Below are positions 22,608-32,441 of a stretch of 64,000 nucleotides of DNA, one piece after another. Where the stretch lies: the NCBI GenBank assembly GCA_020631735.1, contig CM036209.1, forward strand, positions 4,253,451 through 4,317,450. Direction: 5' to 3'. Source of the DNA: Saccharum officinarum. Taxonomy: Eukaryota; Streptophyta; Magnoliopsida; Poales; Poaceae. The position numbers and the translations under genes are program-made. The number at the start of each line of letters is the position of its first letter. The stretch's first letter is position 1. Under the pieces are notes generated by a model that was given only the letters and a program-made list of their open reading frames with translations, ran no database searches and was not told the DNA's origin.

Positions 22608-23526
22608 ACTATCTTTTTCATCAGTTTATATTTTTACTTGAAAACTTTCTAATAAATAATTTTGTTTATTCTTTATTGTAATTTTCCTCTCTTCATCTGC
22701 CTCCTCTGCATCCATCAGTATGAACTTATTATATAGACATTTTTTACTAATTTGTTGGTTTAAAGCTATCATCCTCTCTCTTTTTTTTATCTTCCTTTTT
22801 TTCATTTTTATCTCATGGATGTATAATTTTTCAATGACCGATTAGCCTTTAGTTTTCTTTTGAGTTTTGATAAGCTCCATTAATCGATAAAATTACTGTC
22901 CAAGTTTTCTTAGGCATCGTTTGGATCCTTGGAATTGAATTCATTTTAATAATCATAATTTAGACACATATTAATTAAGCTAATATAGTTGTATATGGAT
23001 TATATTTGTATATTCCATAAGTGTTGTATTTTTACCATAGGGGAGCGAGTTGAAGAGCATTCCATAAGTTCATACTATCTTTTTCATCAGTTTATATTTT
23101 TACTTGAAAACTTTCTAATAAATAATTTTGTTTATTCTTTATTGTAATTTTCCTCTCTTCATCTGCCTCCTCTGCATCCATCAGTATGAACTTATTATAT
23201 AGACATTTTTTACTAATTTGTTGGTTTAAAGCTATCATCCTCTCTCTTTTTTTTATCTTCCTTTTTTTCATTTTTATCTCATGGATGTATAATTTTTCAA
23301 TGACCGATTAGCCTTTAGTTTTCTTTTGAGTTTTGATAAGCTCCATTAATCGATAAAATTACTGTCCAAGTTTTCTTAGGCATCGTTTGGATCCTTGGAA
23401 TTGAATTCATTTTAATAATCATAATTTAGACACATATTAATTAAGCTAATATAGTTGTATATGGATTATATTTGTATATTCCATAAGTGTTGTATTTTTA
23501 CCATAGGGGAGCGAGTTGAAGAGCAT
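22608..23526. repeat. Tandem duplication, 466-bp period
   Basis: 22608-23060 is repeated at 23074-23526 with no difference found by eye. The copies are separated by 13 bp (TCCATAAGTTCAT). Each copy carries the left part of a Tourist-like MITE, at 22913 and 23379, but only the second is followed by the rest of it. The duplication therefore happened after the MITE inserted, with one breakpoint inside the MITE. Confidence 0.93.
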
Positions 23527-23714
23527 GTTATAAGTTGCAAAGTAAAAATATAGCATGGTGATCTATAAAATCAATTTTCATCTCCCACCATATGAATTTG
23601 AGATAGGCTTATATGTGAACTTTGGAAAGTGGTGGAATGTCAAATTTGAAGCCAAATAGCCTAGTTTATTAAATAAATTTCAATTCCTCCAAATGAAAGG
23701 ATCCAAACAACCCC
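23379..23714. mobile_element. Tourist-like MITE (336 bp)
   Basis: Ends GGCATCGTTTGGATCC and GGATCCAAACAACCCC are imperfect inverted repeats, flanked by TTA at 23376-23378 and 23715-23717. A TTA target-site duplication is typical of PIF/Harbinger-derived Tourist elements. Confidence 0.75.
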
Positions 23715-24014
23715 TTACAAATATCCTTGGCCCTCATATATACATTTAAATTTTTCAATCATATTATATACTTTCTCTTGCAAATTCATAGTCCTATTTT
23801 ACCCTAAAACAACAATAATTCAAGATAATCTTGCTTATGTCTACTTTGGAACTATTATTGACGTTAATGAGCTACTGATCTCAAGCCTTCTACCCATGCA
23901 AATCTATCCTAATATCAGTCATGCTCACATTTATTTCTATTTGACTAACTTCTCACAAAGAAAAAAAATCTGAATGGCTTGCTGCCGAGAATGAGCAAGG
24001 AATGGTGCTATGCA
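23715..24014. other. Intergenic, nothing recognised
   Basis: AT-rich spacer between a MITE and a SINE. Confidence 0.5.
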
Positions 24015-24030
24015 AAATGGAGATATGCTT

Positions 24031-24347
24031 TTTTTTTGCGAGATCCAGTTATAGACGCAGATGCTCACATACACGAGCGTACACTTACCCCTATGAATGC
24101 ATGCACACACATCCTACCCCTATGAGCACATTCGAAGAATTGAGTTGGACCGGCAAATATCGAGATTGACGAAGTCACCACAGGCGTCTCGTTGTCGATA
24201 GGCACGTCGCCTACCAAAAGAATAGCGCCGTTAAATCCTAAAATAAATTCAGGAAAATACGAGTACCCGTATCAAGTCGAGAACTTAAACCTGGGTGGGC
24301 AGATTTCACCACAAGGAACCTAACTAGTTGAGCTACGCTCAATTCAC
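24031..24347 (-). mobile_element. tRNA-derived SINE, minus strand
   Basis: On the minus strand it starts near 24347 with a pol III A-box-like TAGCTCAACTAGTTAGG, then a B-box-like stretch AGGTTTAAGTTCTC, and ends in an A-run (T-run at 24029-24037). A 16-bp direct repeat, AAATGGAGATATGCTT, flanks it at 24015-24030 and 24348-24363. This is the target-site duplication expected for LINE-assisted insertion. Body wording matches the widespread Au-type grass SINEs. Confidence 0.85.
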
Positions 24348-24363
24348 AAATGGAGATATGCTT

Positions 24364-24610
24364 GAGAGGGTGGTGAGCCTTTGTGGTGGCATGAGTTTGA
24401 GCCGTTAGTTAATAGAGTTAGTGGACATTCTCTAGGTTGGAATAGTGCCACTACTCCTAGCAACGGTCCTAGCTCGGTCCCTGCTTGCGACCCTCTCATG
24501 CATGTACACTAGGTAATCAATAGATCAATTGCTAGATTCGAAAGCATAGAGATATATCGGGATAGGAAGAGTTTGAATAAAATATTTAGAGCTTGTGAAA
24601 ATATCTTTAA
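24364..24610. other. Intergenic spacer
   Basis: Nothing recognised between the SINE and the next MITE. Confidence 0.5.
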
Positions 24611-24966
24611 GGAGCTGTTTGGATCCTTTTATTTGGAGGAATTAAAACATGTTTAATAAATTAGGCTATCTGACTTGAAATTTGACGTCCACCACTTTCT
24701 AAAGTTCACATATAAGACTATCTTAAATTCATAGGGTGGGAGATGAAAATTAATTCTATTAAATCGCCTTTCTATGTTTCTACTTTGCAATTATAACACA
24801 CTATTCAACTTAGTCCCCTACGGTAGAAATACAATATATAAGTATCTATCTTGTATAGCCAACAATAATATACAAAAGTAATCGATATACAACCATATTA
24901 ACTTTAATTAACATGTGTCTAAATTATGATTATTAAAATAAATTCAATTCCAGGGGTCCAAAGGAA
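24611..24966. mobile_element. Tourist-like MITE, inverted relative of 23379-23714
   Basis: Begins GGAGCTGTTTGGATCC after TAA (24608-24610). Its body matches the reverse complement of the MITE at 23379-23714, for example TGACTTGAAATTTGAC and TTAACATGTGTCTAAATTATG. The right end (GGGGTCCAAAGG) is worn and its duplication is not clear. It is an older copy of the same family. Confidence 0.7.
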
Positions 24967-25097
24967 AATAGAAAAACTAGAAAATCTCGATGTGAAACGT
25001 GTTATAAAAAAATCACGATAAGATGCAGCCAACATGGATGCAACATTCATTAGTATTAAATGTATTCTTGTTATGCATTCATGCTAGTTGTGTATTA

Positions 25098-25354
25098 CTC
25101 CCTCCATCCCAAATTATAAGACATTTCAAGAATCTTGGAGAGTCAAAGGATCTCAAGTTTGACCAAATTTATATGATAAGATAATAATATTATGAACCAA
25201 TTAAGTATCATTAGATTCTTCATTAATTATATTTTCATAGTATACCTATTTAATGTTATAAATTTTTATAATTTTCTCTATAATTTTGGTCAAACTTAAG
25301 ATGCTTTGACTCTTCAAGATTCTTGGAATGCCTTATAATTTGGAATGAAGGGAG
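25098..25354. mobile_element. Stowaway MITE (257 bp)
   Basis: Termini CTCCCTCCATCCCAAATTAT and its complement at the right end, with a TA target-site duplication (25096-25097 and 25355-25356). This is the textbook grass Stowaway (Tc1/Mariner) structure. It is complete. Confidence 0.93.
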
Positions 25355-25356
25355 TA

Positions 25357-25941
25357 CATTGTTTGTTTTGAAAAAAATCAAAAGTGTTTAGACATCAACT
25401 AGAATGTTTTCAGAATTTTCTAGTTTTTTCTTGATATTTTTCTTATTTTTCTAGAGCTAAATCAATTCTTTGAAAGCTTCTAGAGATATTTTTGTGAACT
25501 CTAAGTATTCTATTTGGATCCTTTATATCTTAATATATAGGGTTTTCCTCGAAATTTTTAGAAGCTTAAAGACATTGTTTTGGTTTAAAAACCTTATATC
25601 AAATATTTACATGATTTTTAACTAAAAAGACAAACTGCCTTTAAAAACACTTGAAACCAGGATAGCGAGGTAATTCTAATGATTTTAAGATTCAAATCTA
25701 GTCGTGGAGTCCGACGAGAAAATTTAGACTATAGCATTCATCAAGAGGTAAAATACGCTTTTTTTTTCCACGGGAAAATTCCCACGACCATTTGTCCATT
25801 CAGGCCCACAACCATTTATCCATCAAGGCCCATTCATCCCATGACGTCACTAATTTCTTGCCATCCTCCAATTCGTAAATTTCGTCCACGGACATGGATG
25901 CGAATGCCACCGACGATTCCGCCCCGCCGGCCAGGTGAGAG
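25357..25941 (+). other. Upstream region of the SLX1-like gene
   Basis: AT-rich to about 25770, then increasingly GC-rich toward the start codon. It presumably holds the promoter and 5' UTR. No individual element is clear. Confidence 0.5.
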
Positions 25942-27688
25942 ATGAGCCTCACGGCGGCCTTCCGAGCCGCCAAAATCCCGCGCCCTCTACCCCCAAAGTG
26001 CGGCGAGCCTGCCGCCGCCGCCGCCTCGGCCTCGGCGTCCGGGGATCCGCCGGCGGGGGCCGCGAAGAGTACTAAGGCGCCACCGCCGCCGTGGTGCGTG
26101 TACCTTATAGCCTCCTCCCGGATCCCCCGCACCTACGTCGGCGTCACCACCGACTTCCCTCGCAGGTGATTCCTCGCCCTGCCCTGCCTGCCTCCCCGTT
26201 CCTTTCCCCCTCCCTGTTTCTCCATTTAATTTCTTGTCTTGGACAGTCGTCGTATAGTTGCAGCGGCCACGTTCGCGTAATGCTAGCATTTGGGGGAAGC
26301 ATCCGTTTGGAGTTGTAGTTTGTGAGTGGAACCACAAGAAATTGACCCCATCCGATTGTGATTGTTGTACCAACAGTGTGGCTCGATCTTGCCAGAACTG
26401 AAATTCGACTGCTTTGCTTCATCCTAGTACTGCTTGCTTAGCGTTCCTATGCCGAGAGTTGGAGGAGAACAAAAGGAAGCTCTAGCAAGTGCTCAGCTCT
26501 TTTGTTGAAGATATTAAGATGCGCAGGGTTCCTTCTAATTAACCAAAGATGTTAGACATGCGCAGTTGTAATACACATGCCTAATCATGCTGTTATGTGC
26601 TTGTCGCCTTGTCTTTCTGCTTAGCTTCACCATCATCGTTGTCCTGAAGTTGCTTCAATGGGAGCATTTGATAAATGCATACCAATGGTGTTTATCAACC
26701 TAGTGGTTTGTCTCAGAATAGCATTGAGTTGTGTTGAAATTCTCTGAGTTGCCTTGCTCTGGCTTGTAGGATATACATGCTTGAAAATGAAAATCTTATT
26801 CTCTTGTTTTCAGTAGGTTTATGTTAATAGTAATAGCTAGCAGTTCAAGGAAGCATATAGTTAAAAGGAGCTTTTTTTTTAGGTTGCGGCAACATAATGG
26901 TGAGTTAAAAGGCGGTGCAAAAGCTGCCTCTGCTGGAAGGCCTTGGAATCTCGCATGCCTTGTTGAAGGCTTTGCCAACAGAAGTGAAGGTTAGTAGTAA
27001 CTATCTGTTTTCTGGCTTACAGCTTCACTCATTGTATGGGACTTCAGTAGATTAGAACAGTCTTGTCATGCTCTAGGTTGTGCGCGCAACTTCCCTAGCT
27101 ATTTAGCTTGGGATTACTAAAGTTACTTGTATTGGGAAGTTGGAGCATGCTGGGACTATTCTATATGTTTGTTCACGCTTTCAGTTAATGGCGCTATTTT
27201 TACCTTACCATACTAACAGCGCAACAACTTGACTGCCTGTCCTGTGTCCTGACGTATAATTGAGAAGGTCATCTATCTTTTCTAGGCAGTTAATCCTTTG
27301 GCACGTAGCATTCAATTTTTTGCTTCCTTCATTTTCACACATAAAAATGTTAGTACCATCAACAAGTTGGAGTGTTTCAATTCATAACTGCTTCTTAATG
27401 TAATGTTCAGCTTATTGTACTTACTAGCATCTGCAATTTCTTGATCAGAAATGAAATGGTCATCTGCTACTTGAGTTTGAACTAATACATAAGATGTCTT
27501 ATTTATCCAATTATCCTTTTGCAGCCTGTGAGTTTGAATCGAAATGGAAGAACATCTCCCGAAAAATGGCACGGAAACGGACTGAGCCTAGCATGAAGTC
27601 AGTGTTGCAACATCGAGAGGCAGCATTGAGCAGAGTGGAAGCATTCATGGATTGTAGCCACCTACAAATCAAATGGCAGTCAAGTTGA
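25942..27688 (+). CDS. GIY-YIG endonuclease, SLX1-like catalytic subunit
   Basis: Three exons, 25942-26165, 26883-26989 and 27525-27688, with GT-AG introns at CGCAG|GTGATT...TTTAG|G and GAAG|GTTAGT...TGCAG|C. They join in frame to 164 codons plus stop. GIY-YIG motifs: VYLIASS (about residues 53-59) and TYVGVT (about 64-69), then FPRRLRQHNGE with the conserved Arg and Asn, GGAKAASAGRPW and CLVEGF, and CEFESKW (about 112-118) holding a candidate metal-binding Glu. The family cuts branched DNA such as flaps and Holliday junctions, normally with an SLX4 partner, in the nucleus. Canonical SLX1 has a C-terminal RING-like zinc finger. None is present: the protein stops soon after DCSHLQIKWQSS. It is therefore either a short plant paralogue or alternatively spliced. 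Confidence 0.88.
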
Positions 27689-28325
27689 GATATTTAATCA
27701 TTCGCACTATGCTGGTGGCAGGCATAACTTCGAAAAATATAACCACTTAAGAATCCCCCTGTCTTCTAGTAGCTCATAGCAAACATAAATTAATCTTTTA
27801 CTGCATGATCAAGATGGCTTCTGTTATGCTTTCTTAACATGAAAACACAACAGTAGCTCCAGTGGCCAGTGTACAATTCTATTTTTGATTTATTTGTATG
27901 AGCAATTGTTTCAGAAGGATAGATAGTCTTCCATTATATGGATCATCTGATGCACCTATTTGTAAATGTAAATGATACTTATGTACTGTAATCACTTATA
28001 TTTCTTCTCATTCATCTTGGCCTTTCAGTGTAACTATTCTTTCTTCATTGCATTTTTAGCCAAATTGTGCAGAATGCCATATGGAAATGTATATAAGGAT
28101 TTGAAACTGTTATTACTAGCACAAGTATGCAACAAATATAACAAAGAGATGTTTACTTCTTTATGTTTTGGCGATTCTCTTTGTCTATAGGAAACTTTGC
28201 TGACTTGCTGAATTTTACAAGTAGATTTTGCACAAAAGGAATGTAAATCAGTGATGAGGGGTTATGTTACACCAGAACCTGCCATATGTATGACTGCTAT
28301 GATGTGTTATATGTTTCCGTAAGGG
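27689..28325 (+). other. SLX1-like gene 3' flank, duplicated elsewhere in the window
   Basis: Contains the presumed 3' UTR. Positions about 27988-28250 match 36340-36620 at a diverged but clear level, sharing for example CCATATGGAAATGTA, GAAACTGTTATTACTA and TAGATTTTGCACAAAA. Confidence 0.6.
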
Positions 28326-28328
28326 TTA

Positions 28329-28883
28329 GAGCATCTCTGACAGTATGTAAAAAATTGAATGCTAAAATACCTGATTTTGAAACCTATTGGGTAAAAAAAA
28401 CACACTCCACCAACAGTTCCGTTTTGTCCGGCCATCTTTGACACCCTAGTTCACACTTAGATGCTTCAAAATAGAATTTACATTATCTGCCGTACCTTCT
28501 CAAATTTGAAAATAGTGGCCGGAGATCCAATTCCGACGAATCTCAAGGAAGCAGCAATGGTCAGGCTATGGCTGGCCATCCCGACACCATAACTCACAGC
28601 CAGAACCTTCAAAACAGAATCTATATTGCCTTCTCTATCTTCATATTCTCATGTCTAAAGATAGTGAACAGATAGAGGTGGCGGTAGCAGCGAGGGCAAC
28701 GGAGAGCGCCGACGAAAAAAAAAGATAGGGAGTATCAACGTATCTTTTCGCATGAATGCCTTGGTTTTCCCAAGCGAGGATATGCCTTGGTTTTCCCAAC
28801 TTTCGCATGAATGCCTTGGTTTCACCCATCATGCAAAAAAAAAAAAGATTGGGAGTGCGTTTACCAAACTGTTAGAGAAGCTC
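28329..28883. mobile_element. Tourist-like MITE (555 bp)
   Basis: Termini GAGCATCTCTGACAG and CTGTTAGAGAAGCTC are imperfect inverted repeats, flanked by TTA at 28326-28328 and 28884-28886. Inside, 28748-28822 has short direct repeats of CGCATGAATGCCTTGGTTT. Not coding. Confidence 0.75.
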
Positions 28884-29290
28884 TTAGAACAATGAGTTTT
28901 GTAAGTGGCTAAAAAAAGTTGGAAGCACATTTATTGGGTTTCTTCAACCTTTTCTAGAATCTCGCTCCTAAATATAGAAGACAATTTTGCATCACAAATC
29001 CCGAAATATTTTTTATGACCTAACCAATTTTATACTTTCTTTTTTTTTTGTACATTTACATTGAGAACCCTATCCTTACTTGTCATTCTTCCACGTCCTT
29101 CCACCTCTATATTGGCCGATTAATACACGAGCCTATATCTCCGGCTATCCGCACGATTAGATTGATTTTCCCAAGTGCGAAAAGGTTAGAAGTTGAGACG
29201 ATAAGGAGTTGATGGAGGGCGATTTTTTTTGATTTTGCCAAAAAATCAAGATTGAGAGTGGGGTTTGGAAGCTCTTGGAGATGCTCTTAC
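28884..29290. mobile_element. Second, partial copy of the same Tourist-like family
   Basis: The right end at about 29230-29286 (AAGATTGAGAGTGGGGTTTGG ... GAGATGCTC, then TTA) matches the right end of the neighbouring MITE. The left end is not recognisable. Confidence 0.5.
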
Positions 29291-29654
29291 GTGCCTTCAT
29301 TTTCTTCATTCAACTGATGACAGATATTGAAATAAAATAATAAACATCTAAGTAATTCCGTCAATCACATATTACCATCACATGCACATCAAAAGGAAAC
29401 CAGACATATTTCAATTACATACAAATATTGGCAAAGATGTTTGGATTGGTACGGTCAAATCATTGGAGTTAATGAAGCAAATTCACATGCAGTTACTTTC
29501 CAAGCTGTACAAATCCCTTGCTTTGCAGCTGAAAATTGTATTCCTTCATAATAAGGTCTCACCTGCCGCTCCATCAGAAACACCACCTCGTGGTTCAATA
29601 TATTTCACTTCCTGGTTGCCCGTGTTATACCATCACTAGTTCACCACTACCATT
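29291..29654. other. Intergenic, nothing recognised
   Basis: AT-rich sequence downstream of the TRAUCO homologue. Only short frames are present. Confidence 0.5.
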
Positions 29655-29860
29655 TACAATCACGAGCACAGGAAAGATGATTAAACCCATTTGGTGACAA
29701 CATAGCAAACAATCACAGGAAATATTAAACACATTCGGCGACAACATAAGCGCATACAATCACTGAATCACAGGAAAGTTTAAACTCATTTGGTGATAAC
29801 ATAAGCATACAGTCACATGAAAGATTAACCCATTTGGTGACAACATAAGTATATAGTCTA
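29655..29860. repeat. Degenerate tandem repeat, about 50-60-bp unit
   Basis: Four diverged units carry CAGGAAAGATTAAACCCATTT-like, GGTGACAACATA-like and CAATCAC-like blocks in order. It lies in the 3' flank of the TRAUCO gene. Confidence 0.7.
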
Positions 29861-30020
29861 GTCAGATATGACTCGAGCAGCCAACTTCACCATGTATCCA
29901 TGGGCCTGTCTGGTGTTTACACAAGGGTATTTAACATAGCTAACACAGCATGCTAACTACCCTAGATAGATTTTCTAGTAATGCCCCTTATAACTATCTG
30001 CAGGCACATCAATTTTCACC

Positions 30021-32101
30021 TCACCTCAAGGCCTGACGAGGCACCTCACTCATTGGTTGAGGGATCGGTAACCCACCAAAATCTTGTGGGAAGAAGTTGA
30101 AGTTTGGCCCAAAATTAAATTTTACTACACAGTTGGGCTCGTTGGGCATAGTATACAACGATGCAGCTGGGTAATACCTCCCTCCTAAAATGTCCTCGAA
30201 GGCAAGGCCTTGGCATACCCCATTCTTGAAATAGCATATCTTACTCCCTGCATATGCAAGAACCACATAATATTCAAATTGTAAGAACAATAGTAAAATA
30301 ATGGATACGGAAAATAACTGTAAAAGAGATAGCATGACACATCATTTTCTATTCAAGCTCGCTGAAAATAATGTAATATAATGGAACACAAAAAAGATCC
30401 ATATATGTGTGCTGAACACCCAATATTCAAACATTTTAGCATTGATGTGATGACCAAAAACCTCTCAAGCATAACCAATTGAGATTTCTTACTACCTTAC
30501 ACAAAAAAATCAATGTTAAAGATGCACCTTTTTCATATATGGAAGCTACAACAACATATACTTCAATCAACAGTTAAATATTGGAGATGCACCTTCTTAT
30601 TCATGTAGAGCAGCAACTATAAGGGGCAAAGGTGCTATGATGACAGGAAATATAGAGTCCAAAATGAAAAGGATAAATTTTCAATTAGCATTGCAGCATC
30701 AATAGAGCAATAAAGCTCCATTGGTATGGGTAAGCAGAAATATAACAATATCATAACAGCATTTTGGATATAAAAGTAATAAAGCTCCAATGGTCGGTTT
30801 TATTTATGCAATACACATTAGTTTAGGCTTTGTAGATTATTACAAGATGAATAAATGGGAACTGCTACTTCCATTATCCAAAAGTCTGAAGCATGTTTTC
30901 TTTTTTATTTTGCCCAGCAGTGTCATTAAGGTGTGGTTTGATTTTTTCCAATACATAACTTCAGTGATTTTGGTGTGGATACTTCCCCTACTTAGAGCAT
31001 TTGCAAGAGTTACTAAAAAGATGAGTTCCAAGAACCTTGTTTCCCCAAGCAGCCAAAACCAATTAGAAGCAGAAAAATTCATGTACTCCAACAATTCCCC
31101 AAGATCTTTTTTTTTTCAGATCCTACAGTACTGTTCATCAACCGGCAACAGCTAGCCTCTAGTCAGCCATGCACAGTGCTGCGGCAGCAGTGTGGCTAGG
31201 GGCTGCCATGGTCAGTCATGGAATCGACAGTGGAATATGCAAGGAAGAATTTGAAACAGAGGAACTTGATACAGGCACCACTCACCTGGAACATGAGCCA
31301 GTGCGTCCTGCCCTTGCACAAGAAAAGGCTTGCCCTTGTTGTTCAGATTCACTTGAGGCTCATACCTCTCACCATCAGGTAGAGAGATGTAAAACCCTAG
31401 CACATCTCTTTTCCCGTACCCTTCATCACCATAGTTGTCCCTCCAGGACATGTGCACCTTTGTGCCTTCGATGTCACGGTACCCAAAGCCATAGGCACCA
31501 CAACCGACGGGCATGTCGATGTCCTCCATGTTGGTCACCCACCCAAGGCGGTTGTGGCCGGTGGAGCCGAGGTGCATGACCTTGACCTCGAAGTACCACG
31601 CTCTCGCCGCGACGCCGTGCGTGGCGTACACCATGCGGTAGCCCTTGGAGCTAGCGGTGGTGAGGCGGTCAGCCGAGAGCAAGATCCTCTCGGACTTGAA
31701 GACGCGGAAGAGGAGCACGGGCTGCCCCGCGCGCACTCCTCGGCGCCGGCGGCACTGGGCCAGGGCTGGACGGCGGCGGCTGGCTGCGGCGTTGGCTTCT
31801 TATTCTTGCGCTTGCGGGAGGTGGACCTGGTCCAGATGCTGTTTTCGTCCCTCCTCGACTTGGACTTGGACTTCTTCTTGGGCGCCAGCAGCGGCTTGCT
31901 GCAGGATCCTCCGCCGCAGTCACCGTGGACAGGGGTTGCGAGACCCAAGGAGGCATGGGTAACGTGGAGGCTCAGGTTTTGGAAGGCTTTGGAGGTTGAT
32001 GCACCCGCGTCGGGCAGCAGCGGGGCTGGGGTGACATCGTCGGACGGAGGCTGCATCGGCTGCATCGCGGGCGGCGGCGGCGGCGGCGATGGAGGGGCCA
32101 T
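30021..32101 (-). CDS. TRO: TRAUCO / ASH2 homologue (COMPASS subunit), copy 1, with one frameshift
   Basis: ASH2 is the SPRY-domain subunit of the nuclear COMPASS-type complex that methylates histone H3 Lys4. The first exon runs from the ATG at 32101 to 31286. It holds a Pro-rich start, the basic stretch [18 protein letters not shown], and the SPRY domain ([47 protein letters not shown]). Splice donor CCAG|GTGAGT at 31286/31285 and acceptor GCAG|GG at 30248/30247 join [15 protein letters not shown]. The last exon (30247-30021) encodes [20 protein letters not shown] and FFPQDFGG, then a stop. Near 31735 the frame must change between the N-terminal part (AGAEE) and the SPRY part (RAGQPVLLF), inside GCGCGCGGGG, so an assembly indel or a real mutation is possible. 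This is the only copy in the window with the last exon. Confidence 0.85.
30248..31285 (-). other. TRAUCO copy 1 intron
   Basis: A 1038-bp GT-AG intron between the two exons. It is AT-rich. The plus-strand frame at 30790-31155 inside it has no recognisable family. Confidence 0.8.
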
Positions 32102-32441
32102 CGATCGGGCGCGGATCAGCGGCGGTGGCAGCGGCGATAGAGGGGCTATCGATCGGGAGCGGACCAGAGGAGAGGATTAGGGTTGAGGGTGGGGAAAGAG
32201 GAGAGCCTCTGAACTGGCAAGGTACGGTGTGCGTGACTTGCCTGGGGTTCCTCTTCTCCTCTGTCGTCTCGTTGCCTTGCGGGGACCGGGGACCGGGGAG
32301 CGGGCTGGCGTCGGCGTGCCACACGTGCTCGCCGTTGCTGCCCATGTTGTCACCGCGCGCAGGCGCAGCCCGCGTCATCCATTTTGCGCGTCTCCTGCTA
32401 CAAAACGCCTAAGTGCAGGCGTCTCTAGGTTCATATATACT
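32102..32441 (-). promoter_or_regulatory. TRAUCO copy 1 5' UTR and promoter, shared with copy 2
   Basis: GC-rich leader upstream of the start codon. It aligns with the upstream region of copy 2 (61891-62225), including GATTAGGGTTGAGGGTGG-like and CATATATACTAC-like blocks, so the duplication included the promoter. Confidence 0.6.

Noticed and set aside
29655..29860. CRISPR-like array
   Set aside because: The repeats are degenerate and contiguous without unique spacers, and the genome is a plant.
30790..31155. 121-codon frame inside the TRAUCO intron
   Set aside because: AT-rich, intronic, no family resemblance.
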